Positions 10,493-21,590 of a stretch of 32,053 nucleotides of DNA are shown here, one piece after another. The notes beneath the pieces are model-generated. The model was not told where the DNA came from. It saw only the letters and a program-made list of their open reading frames with translations, and ran no database searches. The position numbers and the translations under genes were made by a program. The stretch is from Schizophyllum amplum (taxonomy: Eukaryota; Basidiomycota; Agaricomycetes; Agaricales; Schizophyllaceae): assembly GCA_007026445.1 (NCBI GenBank), contig VDMD01000215.1, positions 1-32,053 of the forward strand, in the 5' to 3' direction. The stretch's first letter is position 1. Every line of letters begins with the position of its first letter.

Positions 10493-13400
10493 ATGCCTTC
10501 TCGGAAATCAGCGTACGCGCCCATCTCTCGCAAGGGTCCGAATTCTCGTCATGATCGCCTGCAATTGAAGAAGCACCACAGAAGAAACGCAACTTTCCGG
10601 ATACGCAGCTTCGCCTGTTTGACAATTCGACGGGCTCACAGCAGAGCCGTGCTGAATAAGGTACGGCACAGCGCAGAGAGGACTGGAATTCGAAAAACTC
10701 GCAGGTTCGTCTTCCCCGAGAATTACGCCGTGCACATACCTCGTCGATTCCGTACGGCTGTCTAGCCGGACAGGTAGCACTGAAAGCCTATTCCGCGAGT
10801 TGAGCTGGGCGGCTTCTCTGGATGCTATACCATTGCTACTATTGTGTGGTACGGGCGCCATACCTGCTGACATTACTCCGCAGAGCTGATGCGCCGCAGT
10901 CTTCCCCAGATCTCGTACGGCTCGTGCTCTGCAAGGGGCCGACAAGGGGGACGTCTTACAGTTGCGTGAACCCTGTTTGAGCGTGCCATTTCGCCCGCCA
11001 GAATTGGGACGAGGGTGTCTGCGAGTGAGCTTTTCTTACGACGGACTTGGAGAAGGTCTGGCCGCCGACACGGTACGTTCTTGCCGAGCGATTTTCTTCT
11101 CCACCTGGCATCGCGCAGGAAACCCTGAGGACAAACAGGAAGTATCCCGATAATTTGTGGGTGACGCGTACTTACAACAGTAAGAACGGGAGATTGCGGC
11201 TGCCTTGTCCGAGCGTTGTTTACGGGATGACTTTTCAACGTTACGTGCGTACACCATTTTGGCTCTGCTGCACTTCGTGGCTTACGCGCTCGGAGTGATC
11301 GTCCCACCGCACTACGCCGTCTGGCAGAGGGACGGAAACCCTGCCGAACTCGCGAAAGATGTCTGCTGACCAGACGCAGATGTCTCCTCGATCCTGGCGG
11401 ATGGGCGCCAAGGTATACGTGCCCCGCTTTCCTGACGCTCTCATCACCTGTTACATCGGGCCTCATTCACCGTCGACATGCACTGCACTCAGCGGCGCCC
11501 TCAACTCTGATGGTGACTTATTACAGTGGCATACACTGTCCCTGCAGGGACTCGTGATGCTCCCTCATATATCAACAAAACAACCGCAAGCGCTCACAGG
11601 AGCATCGGTTGACGTCTGTCGTTCCCGAAAGGGCTGCAATAACCACCTTACGTAACATTCATGTGGTCCCTCCAAACATGAACCAGACCTGAACCTACCT
11701 GAACTCGACCGGCCCAACCCTGACAAGTCACAAAGCGTCGTCCCGGTTTGCACGGATCGGGCATGCTTTGTGATGAGCCTTCTTGGGACCACCAGATACC
11801 AAGCCCACCGATCCCGTGCCGGGACTCACGCCCAGCTCACGCCGCCCACGTCCTCAGGGCTCCTCAACAAGTGCCTGCCCCCTCCTTATCATGCGTCCGA
11901 CCCGGGACCTGCAAGCAGGACCGTGGCCGCCGTCTGGCACGCGTCGCCCGTCCCCGCGTGCCATTCCCGAACGCCCACCATGTTCGCCAGGCCTCTAAAG
12001 CACATTACAATCCCTGAGAGCACACCCTCGAGCTCGTCCACGCCAGCGACCACAAACAAACCTATTCAAACTCGGCGCACCGGTGCGGAAGCCTCCCGCG
12101 AGGCTTTGCCGTGGGATGGATCACGTTCTCGCAGGTTCTCGCGCGGTCTCACGCGGATTCTCGAGCTCCGCATGGTGCGAGCGCTTCTCAGGCGCGACGA
12201 TCGTCCTCCCATGCCCAGGGACGCTCGCTCTGCGAGGACGGGCGCCTATTGTGGCGCGCCTCCACCGCGGCTCAACAGGTATCAAGTGTCGTCGGTGCTC
12301 AAGGCCGCTGGTGGTCGGTCAGCTTTGGTCACTAATTGCGCTTCCCGTCCCCGAGCGTTATCGTGGCTTGCCGCATATGTTGCGCGTCTCTGCGCAGTCA
12401 CCGGCATTTCTCCTGCAGCAGCAGAGGCTGGGCGGAAACAATCCGTCGCCGCCGCCTCTCGGTGGCTCTCGTCCATCTCTCCTTTTCTCCTTGCGCGGCT
12501 ATCTTCCCATCCTGGATATCTTTCTCCTTTCTCTCGGCTCTTCCATCTGTTCTGAACCTTCACGTCCCTCTTGTTCGACTTTGCTATCGCCATCAGCTTC
12601 ACCCAGTTGCGTCCGCCTCTCCCCAACTCAATCTCTTGTTCTTGATGCGCCCTGCTGGATTGACGCCCTCCAATTGCGCCACCGCTATCTTTGACGCTGC
12701 CTGGCCCGCGCACGTTCGGCGTCCTGCGATTGCTGGCATCACCATCACCGATGCCTTCTCCGGTTCCTGACCCCGCACCATCCCGAGCGGTGCATTGCGG
12801 GGCGATGCAGTCTGAGCCCCTTCTTCGACGGGTCGCAAACTGCTCGCCTCCAGCGCCGCCGTCATGGTCCGCCCTCGCGGACTTTGTACTTACGTGCGCC
12901 CTCGATCGCTTACTGAGTGAAGTCCGTGGATGCCCAGGCTGCGAGGAGAGGACGAGAGAGGAGAGTGACCCAGCGTCGGTTCCGAGCTTCGGACTTGCGA
13001 TAATCTTTTATCTGCCCCCGAGATCAGTACGGGATAAACGTCTCCCTCGCCAACCTTCCTGCTTCGCCCCCTCTCTGAGGCGACGGAATGATTATCCCAT
13101 ACTCTCGGTCAGCTCTCGGTCGAACTTCAAGCTCCTCTGCGCGTCGCGTCAAGCATTCCCCTCGGTTTAGACTCCCAGCTGAGGGCTGGGCACCGCGTCC
13201 TTCCCCAGTTTGGCGCACTCACCACCACGGTGGGTCCCGGCTATCGAGCCCCGGCTCCCCGTAAGGAAATCCGAAAGCCAAGGACGCATGCGGCCGGCGC
13301 GAGCATCACGCTCGTGGGTTGCCGAAGGTGGAGCAGCGCACGCGGCGTGCCACCATCCTTCGACTTCGGACTCGCATTCGGAATTACCCCCTCGGACTCG

Positions 13401-13589
13401 CATCGTCGCCTCGTCCCGGAGCAGTCTGCCCTCGTCCTCCACCTCCCGAGTCCGAACTCTCCTTGTGGCGCGGCGGCGCAGCGTGACGCCACACCGCGCG
13501 CCGCGGAGGCAAATTCGACTCGGCGCTCCCCGACGCGTCACAAACACGGACCACAGAGCGGAAGAAAAAATCGGGAAATCAGACAAAAT
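10493..13589. other. No recognised gene; weak minus-strand exon candidates
   Basis: On the minus strand 11450-11286 encodes RGDICVWSADIFREFGRVSV followed by PLPDGVVRWDDH, ending at a good donor (CGC/GTAAGCC). A further intron-like segment (GTAAGTACGCG to TGTCCTCAG, about 51 bp) lies near 11195-11145. The joined frames do not give a convincing protein and I recognise no domain. From 11650 to 13589 many frames are open on both strands because GC content is high. A C/T-rich tract at 12460-12600 resembles a fungal 5' leader, but no clear gene follows it. Confidence 0.3.
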
Positions 13590-14070
13590 ATGTACGCCGA
13601 CAGATATTCAATGATGGGAGAGCGCGCCGCTGCCTGCCATCGATTCGCCTCAGCCGGCACTCGGCGCCGCCTCGTTCGTCAATTCTGCCTCGTTCGTGCA
13701 GGTTCGTGGTTACTCTGGAAATTCATTTATCTCTTCTTTTCTTCCGCTTGCGCGCGTCGCTCCTCGTGGGGTTTGAGCAGCGTGCCTCATGGGCACAGAG
13801 GACGCGCCTCAAGGCGCACGCGACGCGTCCCATGGGCCGGCTGCTCGGCGCGAGCACGGCGTCGACGCGCTGCGAGAAGTCGAACATCGCCACGAGGGGT
13901 GAGTGGATGCCTTATCTTACTCATATAAATTCTGACAGCGACAGCGGGAGCGTGCACGAGCGACTGCTCCTGCCAGCCGAGGGATGGAAGTTAGGTAAAG
14001 AAAGGATCGCCACGCGCACGTCTATCTCATGCACCGTTCATCTCCCACCGAGTCGCACTTCCCAGGATGA
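13590..14070 (+). CDS. Candidate small hypothetical protein, four exons
   Basis: Exons 13590-13701, 13781-13898, 13939-13994 and 14066-14070 join in frame to 96 residues plus stop. The three introns (79, 40 and 71 bp) have clear signals: a pyrimidine-rich tract before GAGCAG, GTGAGT...TGACAG, and GTAAAG...CCCAG. The product starts MYADRYSMMGERAAACHRF and continues with a charged segment (ALREVEHRHEGDSGSVHERL); an alternative ATG is at 13611. No domain is recognised. A further canonical intron downstream (14090-14137) would lie in the 3' leader. The model rests on splice signals only. A non-coding spliced transcript, or chance in GC-rich DNA, remains possible. Confidence 0.35.
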
Positions 14071-14089
14071 TATCCAGCCACATTGCACA

Positions 14090-14137
14090 GTATATAAAAT
14101 CCAGGTGTACGTACTAACTAATATACTATATACACAG
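14090..14137 (+). other. Canonical 48 bp spliceosomal intron signal
   Basis: GTATAT donor, a perfect TACTAAC branch site at 14112-14118 and a TACACAG acceptor at 14131-14137 are spaced exactly as in fungal introns. The three elements are on the plus strand, opposite in sense to CON7, just downstream of the small candidate gene at 13590. Confidence 0.5.
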
Positions 14138-14630
14138 AAAACAAAGCACGGCGCGGGCGCGAGCGAGGGTCGAAGGGGCCAAAGAAATAACGATAGAGCT
14201 TGTGAGGTACGACTAGTGGGACAGAAGGGAGACGGGTAATGTACAGGTGCGTACTGGGCGCGTACAGGTGTACCGGGGGGTACACGTAGGTATGTGAACA
14301 GAGGCCGAGACAGGTAGGTGGCAGACGGAGGGGATGGTGCATACAGCGAAGAACGCGAGATGAGAGGGAAAAAGCATAAGCGCGGTATGGAACGCGGCGA
14401 TGGTGTATGGTTGCCGCTGCCCGAGTGCGATGTATCCCGAGAGAATCCGACGCCGTAGTAGTGTACCAGATTAGGGAATGCGAGGATTACTAGGCTGTGT
14501 GTATATACAAGAGAACAGACAAACAGACGGGCAGCGGCAGCGGGAACAAAACAAAAGGAGAGTCGGCGACGCGACGAAAGGCGAAGAAGGGCGCGCGCCG
14601 AGGGAATATATGCAAGACAAAGGAGGAGAT
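14138..14630. other. CON7 3' region, no gene
   Basis: This stretch lies downstream of the minus-strand CON7 stop codon. It contains GT-rich near-repeats around GTACAGGTG (14240-14290) and A-rich runs, but no supported ORF. If the plus-strand candidate upstream is transcribed, the two transcripts converge here. Confidence 0.4.
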
Positions 14631-16316
14631 TCAGCGGTACTCATCCCCGCTGCCCTGCGCGCTGGATCGGCCGGTGCTTGGGCGCCGCGGATCGTCGAGA
14701 TAGCGCGAACCGCTGTCGCCGGGTATTTGAAGCCCGTATCCGAGCATCGAGTTATCAGACATGCGGCCCATGGATGACGACAGACCAGACGAGTGGTGTG
14801 AGAGGCCGGACGCATGCGAGAGGCCAGACGACCCGAGGGTGGACGACGAGGGCAGACTAGATGAGAGGCCCGCCGATGGCGAGAGGCCAGACGGCGAAAG
14901 CCCCGACGGCGAGAGCCCCGCCGATGAGGAGAGGCCGCCAAGACCCATACCCATGCCCATGTTGGCGGCGTTGCTGGAGAGGAAGGACGGCTCACCGCGG
15001 TAGGACGGCTCGGCGCGCGACCAGCGGTGGCGCTCGTCGCTCTCGTTCTGGAAGCGCGAGACTGTGTCGAAGCCGAAGCTGCCGCTCCCGCTGCCACTGG
15101 GGAAGGCGTTCATTGGGTAGCCTCCGCCGCGCGGCTCGTCGTAGACGCCGCGATGGTCGAATCCGCGATGGTGCGTCTCAGTGTAGGGGCTGCGATCGTA
15201 GCCGCCGACACGGTGGCCCTCGTACCCGCGATGGTCCTCGTACGCGTACGCGTTGGAGGCAGGGTAGTCTGGCTGGATTGCCATGCGGCGCTGGCGCGCG
15301 TTGGACGCCGCCTCGGCCTCCTTCTTCTGCTGGCGCCACTTTTTGCGCATCTCCTTGAACTCTGCAGGGATGGGTCAGTGTGAGGTGGCGCGGGTGGCAC
15401 GGTGGCGCGCACCTGCGGGGCTGCGCTTGGGACCGTGCTTCTGCATGGTGACGTGCGCGTTGAGGTGGTTGAGGGTCCCGTAGGCCTTGCTGCAGTCCTT
15501 CCAGGAGCACTGGTAGAGGCGCTCTATCTCGTCGTAGCGGCGGCGCGGGCGCTTCTTGATGGTGTTGCCGGGGAGCGCGACAAAGGAGTACTGCCTGCGG
15601 CTGTCGGCTGCGTCGTCGGGGGCGGAATGGGCGGAGCCGGGGGGCGAGGGCCCGTAAGAGTCGGTGGCAGAGTGCGGGAAGGGCATGGCTCCGGCGGCAA
15701 AGTCAGAGTGGAGGGGGGAGATGGGCTGGTCGAGGCCTGACTGTGTGGGCGCGTAGGGGTCTTGGTCGTAAAAGTGGGGGGTGGGGGGCGGACGGGAGAG
15801 GGAAAGCGGGTGGAAGGCGGGCCGGGGGTCGGACATGCGGCGGGCGGCATAGGCGTCGTGGGGGAGGAACGGGTCGCGGGGCGGGTTCATGGGGGACTCG
15901 GCGAGGCGGTCGTAGGCCGGCGAGGGATATGAGTAGCGGCTGTCGGCGGCGGCGGCGGCGGACCCGGACGGCGCGAGATCATAGAAGACGCGCGAGTTCT
16001 GATGGTGCTCGCTCGCGCCCGCCTCGTCGCCCGAACTGTGGCTCGGCTGCCGCCCGGCCGGCGAGCGAGGCGAGGGCAGCCCCGCGTCGGTCGGAGACGC
16101 TGACGTCCCCGCGGAGTGTGCGGGCGAGCCGCCCGGGCCTCCCGCCAGCGCGGGCGTTGGGTGGTGCGGGTGCGCGAGCGGAGGCGGATGCGGGAGCCGG
16201 ATATCGAACAGCGCGTCTCCCGCAAGCGAACTGGCAGCCGGCGCCGGCGCGAAGCCCGGATAGTATTTCGGGATGTCGAGCTGGAGCGGGTGCGGCATGG
16301 GCATGTGGGACAACAT
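14631..16316 (-). CDS. CON7: CON7-like C2H2 zinc-finger transcription factor
   Basis: Two exons, 16316-15413 and 15361-14631, with a 51 bp intron that splits the conserved core, give 544 residues with no frame problem. The core reads YSFVALPGNTIKKRPRRRY, then YQCSWKDCSKAYGTLNHLNA and HVTMQKHGPKRSPAEFKEMR, then KKWRQQKKEAE. It is a single C-x4-C-x12-H-x5-H finger (C270, C275, H288, H294) followed by a basic tail, as in Con7 of Magnaporthe and other fungi, which controls infection-structure and cell-wall genes there. The N-terminal half is Pro/Ser/His-rich and disordered. The C-terminal part carries Gly-Leu-Ser repeats. The ATG at 16316 (MLSHMPMPHP) is preferred: an in-frame ATG at 16478 lies only 25 bases from a TATA-like motif. 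A nuclear role is expected; targets in this fungus are unknown. Confidence 0.85.
14793..14935 (-). repeat. Degenerate repeat encoding Gly-Leu-Ser tract in CON7
   Basis: Near-repeats of a roughly 15-base unit (GGCGAGAGGCCAGAC-like on the plus strand) encode the run GLSPSGLSPSGLSPSAGLSS and then GLSHASGLSHHSSGLSSS. The tract is likely a flexible, phosphorylatable region and could vary in length between strains. Confidence 0.6.
15944..15960 (-). repeat. GCC/GGC trinucleotide run (poly-Ala in CON7)
   Basis: A short GGC-type microsatellite encodes SAAAAADSR within the disordered N-terminal half of the CON7-like protein. It is an in-frame triplet repeat, so length changes would not break the gene. 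Confidence 0.6.
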
Positions 16317-16499
16317 CTGGCTGGCGGTCGTCGTGCGTGCTCGTGCTGGTCCTGGTCCTTGTCCGGGGGGGCGGGCTGCTATCGGCGCTGCGGTGAGGCG
16401 CGATGGCGGGCAGTCAGTGGGCAGGCTCGGCGTCGTCGACAACAGCGAGCACGGCGACGGGGGCTCGAGGGGGGACACGTCTCGCGCTCACCCCCGGCC

Positions 16500-16511
16500 G
16501 GAATATAAGGC
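16500..16511 (-). promoter_or_regulatory. TATA-like motif upstream of CON7
   Basis: GAATATAAGG on the plus strand reads CCTTATATTC on the minus strand, about 190 bases upstream of the chosen CON7 ATG. The motif is near-symmetric, so its direction is ambiguous. If used by CON7 it places the transcript start near 16478 and favours the ATG at 16316. Confidence 0.35.
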
Positions 16512-19500
16512 AGACGGACGCGCAGGCGCAAGCCAAGTCCCAGCCCATTCACAATCCGGCGATCGCATTTCGGAGGTATCTGCCCGCATTCGGTGCTGCC
16601 TGATGTGGACCATCGAGATCGAGATCTCCCCCATGGCTGACATAATGCGTTGCGATAAAATTGTCCGACGTGCCGAGGGCGCCCCTCCGGATCCGAGCTT
16701 CGAATCTGGCGCTTCGCATCTTTCTCCATCCGACTGCGATTTCTGCGCGTGACCGGCGCGTCACCCCCGCCGGCGTCGTGGTCGTGGCCGCCTCGCGTCG
16801 ACGCTCCCGCGGGCTCAGCGACAGCCCGGCGCGGGCAGGCGAAGACGCTGCGCAACCCACCCATCGTGTTCGGTCGTGGCAGGAGGAGCGAAGGAAGATG
16901 CGCCAGGCACGTCATCGCTGCGCCCCGAACAACCAATAAATCCATATCCGGTAATTCTTTGCCCGGTCAATTCGACCGCGGATGTTCCCGAGGACGCCCA
17001 TCACGCGACCTGCGCAGACGCCCTCACGCGACGCGATGCGCATCGGAGGTCGCGGCGGGCGCGTCTGCGAGACCGCGATAAGCTGACCGAGAGCTGCCCA
17101 CTGCGCGCCCGCCCTCCCGTCACGCGCACGACGCGTACACATTCGCTGCCTGTCATGCTCTCTAAAAATTACCATTGCCCATTCAACATTTCTGGCGTCC
17201 GAGCCTTGACACTGACCCTGCACCTCCCCCTGCATCTCGGCGCGCGCCCTCCTGCGCAGTGTCGATGCGCGCTGATAGATCACTCACCCCATCCCCTTGC
17301 CTGCCCCCTTGAGGCCATCACCGGGACCCTTCGAAGACGGGCAACGCGACGATCGTCAGCAAGACTCCCGGGCTCGGATCGTTGCTGGCCGTATTACTTA
17401 CCATCTTCTGCTTACTCGACGGCTTTCACCACCGCACTCGTCGCAGGCGACAGATCCGTTCGTCAGCAAGCGATGCAGGCGCGTCAGCAAGGAGGTGAGC
17501 ACGATATCTCCCTCGTCGAACGCGACATCTGCGCAATGTTGTAGTCCCTGGGCCAGCACGCCCTGCTCCACGAAACTGACATCTCCCTTTCTGCAGGTAT
17601 GACTCATGCAAACCTTCCTCCAGCGAAATCAAATGCTCCCAAGACGCGTCGAGACAATCACACAAACGACTGTCGGTGAGCATCCCATTGTCTCCACGCC
17701 TATACCATCAGCCCAATACTGACACCGAAAGGCGCTCTGCTCGTCGAGCGACCGTTGATCACCCCGGCTGCGGCTTCCTCAACTCAAGTTGTCCCGCACC
17801 AGTGCCTTCGTTCACCGTGCATGCCCTTATCCGCCTGGTGCGCGTCATCTGCGGTTTGTCCAGCATCATATGCGGCTCGTCGAGCATCACCTTCGATTTG
17901 TCGGGCGTCACCTGCCTCGCACGGCCCTCCTCTGCTCTTCTGCCATCAGCCTGCTTCGCACACCGGGCTCTGTCGTCTTTATTGCTCTGCAGCACAATCG
18001 CTCCTCACCTCACCCGCTTCTCTTCTCACCTCACCTGCTTCGCGGGAGGGCCTTATCCTGATTCGCGTGCCCGGCTCTTCCGTTGCTTCGCGTATCGTCA
18101 TCGGAGGATCCCATGTAGATATGCAGACGACGGGCCTCATATTTAACCCATGCATGATTCCTCGAGGCGGGCGACGCGGATGATAACCCACGGACGGGCA
18201 TGGTATGCAGACGGCGGCGATAGATGCGCGACAGACACGTAGGGCGTGCGCACACGTTCGCAGTCTTTTGAGGCGAGTTAATATTTTCACCCTCGGCTTT
18301 GGCCAACGCTCATCGCGAATTCCCGGCAGCACTCGCGACAGAGTAAGCGCGTTCTCAGGCATTCCTTCTGAAGTTTAATACGCGAGGCATGTATAACATG
18401 GATACGCTTGCGCCTGACAGTCCGCAGAACCCCTCCTGACGATGACCATGGGAGCTGAGTCGGAGTCCAGGAGCCGTGTGGATAATCTCGCGTCGTCGAA
18501 GGCCCATTGTCCAGCTGCCGATCCGATGTTGCGGTTCCTCCACAGACAAATGCAGCTTCCCAGTATGCCACGCCAGACATTTCGGCCTTTTCGCAGCCTC
18601 AGGAAATCCAGCTCAGACAAAATCAGCCGCGCCTCTCCGCTGGAATCGCGAACCGTGTCACCTGACGCGTCACGTTTTCCTTTCCTTTCTGGTTCTTGTT
18701 TTTTCAAGTAAGATCTGTTCCTTCCGCTTGCTCCCTAGGGCTTCACACGATGTCTTCCGGATGTTCTGCTTCCTTTCGGACGCTCAAGAAGTTCTCGAAC
18801 ACTCAGTGCTATGGTCTCGCGTGAACTCCGACACGAGCGCGATCGTATTCAACCTGCTCGCCTTCATCTTGGCCAGCTGTCGTCCATACTTTGTTCGCAT
18901 GCCGTATTCATTCCCGGCCTTTCTCCCCTCAATATTGATGCCCATCTCTGGCGCGTCCTTGACTACCCAGAGCGCTAGAATATACCTGGCTACGCTCCTC
19001 GCCGGTAATCAAAGCAGTGCATGTTCCTCCCGCGGCACATCCTCCACTCTTTCCCGTGTCAATCTCTCTCCTGGACACCCCGCACCAGCACGCTCCGCTC
19101 TTCGCGAAGCCGAACAACGATGAGACTACTGCCTCGTTGATGACGCCTTCATTTGCCCTTTCCGCGACTGAATGCGCCTTTCATAGACGAATCAATCTGC
19201 CCGAACTGGCGAGCCGGCGATCATCACTCCGTTACCGGCCTGACTGTTCCTCGAGCGGGCTGCTTGGACTCGGAGCAGCTAAAGCCTGTCCTCGCGCCTG
19301 GAGTCATCGCAAGGCATGCCCGGGAGTTATTGCAGCGCATGCAGGGGGCCTTCGTATCTCGGCTCGCGGTCCCTGCGCCTCGGTCCGCTCATGCTGGAAA
19401 CTGACGCGTAGGCATCACTGCCCCCGCATGCATGCATCTCTGGCTGACGCGCCGCTCAGGCGTCTACTGCTGCCGTGCGTGGGCTCCGTGTATCCAATCC

Positions 19501-19774
19501 CTGCGCCCACGTACCGCTGCAGCGTCTCTTCGGCCGCTCATCGACCTGCGAGGAGGACGGAGGGACGCCACCCGCGGCATGCGATCTTTGCCCGCTCATA
19601 ATGAGATGTAGGACCTGTCCAGAGCCGCAACATGCGATGTCATCCCGAGCTCGATATACGATGTCGAGCCGCGGTGTCATCCCGCCCGTGCAACGAGAGA
19701 GGGCGTCCGTGCCCGTCTGTATCGCGCCTCAATTGCCGCCTGCGTCGCTCCTGAAATTGGGGTCCGCGGAACTT
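16512..19774. other. Gene-poor stretch, no recognised gene
   Basis: The first few hundred bases should be CON7 promoter. Beyond that, open frames occur on both strands but match nothing I know. The longest plus frame (18476-19123) has a hydrophobic stretch (NLLAFILASC, then a FPAFLPSILM-like run) but no clear start, domain or flanking splice sites. A 21-base tandem repeat lies at 17842-17904. A nearby direct duplication of a CCTCACCTGCTTC-type unit lies at about 18004-18040. Confidence 0.4.
17842..17904. repeat. 21-base tandem repeat, three copies plus a partial fourth
   Basis: Units start at 17842, 17863 and 17884, with a decayed fourth at 17905. Each follows the pattern GCRTCAYMTKCGRYTYGTCSR. 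Read on the minus strand the period of 21 keeps frame and gives a seven-residue repeat (DKSKVML, DEPHMML, DKPQMTR). No gene is established around it, so it is probably a small minisatellite. Confidence 0.6.
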
Positions 19775-20150
19775 CTAAACCCCACGCCGAGCAGATGAGG
19801 TCGCGCAGCGTTCGAGGTGCGCTCCTGCTTTGCAGCTTTGCACTGAACCGGCAGACACCGACTCGCCTATCGCCTTCTCTGGGTACGGCAAACACGTCGC
19901 CTTCTCCTGCTCCCTGGCACGCACGGTACGTACATGACATCTAGTTGTTTTGACGCAAATTTACTCACTGCGCTATCAGGAATCGCTCGTCGCGGACGGT
20001 CAGGAAGCTGCCGGACGATGCGAAAAGAAGGAGTGCCATCGGGAAGGCTTGATGTTCTTCGAATATTGCAGACAGCTCGGAAGGCTCGGAACGATGCGAC
20101 AAACCTCTGGGTGCACTATGGCGCCAAGTTCTCGCTAACGAACGTTGCAT
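19775..20150 (-). CDS. Candidate hypothetical protein, two exons
   Basis: ATG at 20150 opens exon 1 (to 19969), ending at a perfect GTGAGTAA donor. A 55 bp intron with acceptor GTGCCAG leads to exon 2 (19913-19775). The join is in frame and gives 106 residues, including FLTVRDERFLIAQEQEKA and LPYPEKAIGESVSAGS. Intron length matches the proven introns in this window. No domain, signal peptide or membrane segment was identified. A chance model cannot be excluded because the neighbourhood lacks any recognised gene. Confidence 0.3.
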
Positions 20151-21590
20151 GGTAATTAGTACGCGCGCATAGCGCAATATTGATCCACTTTCACGGTGCG
20201 CTCTTATGTACTCATCATTTGGGAAAAACAGAAGAAGACGATGACCACACAAGCACTATTCTTCGTCGTTCGGAGTCATCGCTGGCTTCGCTATCCAACG
20301 CCGAGCAAGGACGAGTTGACTGCGGAATGCAACGTCGGGATCCTGCGACGAATTTATTCAGCACGCGCATAAATCAGACATAAAGTTGCCGGACGCGCAC
20401 TATACCTTGGCGCGAAGACGTAGACGCAGGTCGAGACTCGGAGCCTCGGTCAAGCGAGTCGGTGTGGTACATCAACCACCACCTTCCTGGACTGGGACAA
20501 GCCACCCCACGCGCGGGTGGCAGAGGGTGATCACACCCCATGAGAGGCATGTTCCCTTTTTTTCCCGCGTGTGCATACCTTTTTCTGCTCGTCCACAACA
20601 GGCGTCACTTCTCGCCATGCTGTCTCTTGAAGGTCGGACACGATCCAACACGATCTATGCCGTACGCGCGCCGGCGGCTTCTCTCGCTCGACCTGCGGCT
20701 TCTCGCGGTGACGCGCCGGCGGCTTCCACTCGCACGGGCGAGCTTCTTCTCATCAACCCTCCCGAGGAAGAAGAAAATACGGGCACTCCTCTCACACGCT
20801 GGCACACCCTTCGGCGTTCGCACATCTGCCTGTCATCTCGCCATCCGACGAAGAAGCGGGCAGCTTGTTGCGTAGGTATCCACTTGTCTCTCCGGGTGAG
20901 AGATACTTAGGCGCGTCGGGCTGCGAACGGATGGACGCGTTGCATGATGGACCGAACGGAAGATGTGGTTGAACATATCCGGGCCGAGGTCGAAGATGAC
21001 GATTGCGCCTCCGCCGGCATCGGCAACTCAGTGCTCGGACCGGCGGCAACCACGTGCTGAGGTGCCTCCCGGCGGCCCCTGACGAAACTTCACTGAGCGC
21101 TCCGATATCCCGACATCCATGGTCTCCCCTGATGCGGGACACACGGCTCGGACGATTCCGAGAGGACCCTGCACCGTGTCCAGCAACCCTGAACGTTTGT
21201 TATCGAACACATCAGCCAAGGACAGGCAAAGGTGCTGCAGTTTCTCCACATGTATGGGTGCTTGCCCTCCTCATCGACATCTTCTGTTTCCAGCATTGTT
21301 GCTGTCGCTGCGCCCGCATCAGTGAATTTTATTTACCTGTGCGAATCGAGCGCGAAGTTGCTGGCCCAGTCTCAACTTCTCAGCCACCGAGACTGTCTCC
21401 CCTTGTGACCCCGTTGCCGAGTGGTTTTCGGCCAAACATCAGAGCGAAGCGATGGATTCTCACGCGAGGAAGGTCGACCATCGTCGCGCTCAGGTCGCGC
21501 TCAATACATGCACGGTCCGGAGCCAGGACGTGACTCGCTTGTAACTGCCTCGTTTGGTCGGTTTCACTGTTTTGTCCTGCGTCCATGGAC
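20151..21590. other. No recognised gene
   Basis: Frames are open on both strands without recognisable domains. Two direct copies of a CGCGCCGGCGGCTTC-type motif occur around 20665-20730, about 50 bases apart. The minus-strand ORF 21249-21028 (LSLADVFDNKRSGLLDTVQG) looks mildly protein-like but has no family match known to me. Confidence 0.3.

Noticed and set aside
11770..12694. Plus-strand ORFs of 261 and 203 codons
   Set aside because: The two overlap in different frames, lack any domain and have compositions (Arg, Ser, Pro) expected of chance frames in GC-rich DNA.
15402..15740. Long plus-strand ORFs opposite the CON7 coding exons (also 14861-15358 and 15743-16396)
   Set aside because: They are antisense shadows of GC-rich, biased codons in CON7. 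The minus strand carries the conserved zinc-finger core and a proper intron.
16316..16478. In-frame upstream ATG at 16478 as CON7 start
   Set aside because: It lies about 25 bases from a TATA-like motif and adds only low-complexity Pro/Ala/Arg sequence. The ATG at 16316 fits better, though transcript mapping is lacking.
16685..16715. Sequence resembling a tRNA T-loop (TTCGAATC)
   Set aside because: No matching A-box, acceptor stem or anticodon arm could be folded around it.
18476..19123. 215-codon ORF with hydrophobic stretches as a membrane protein
   Set aside because: It has no convincing start context, no splice support and no family resemblance, so it is kept only as a comment in the region entry.
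20660..20730. Direct CGCCGGCGGCTTC copies as ends of a mobile element
   Set aside because: The copies are only about 50 bases apart, with no coding content, target-site duplication or matching terminal repeats.
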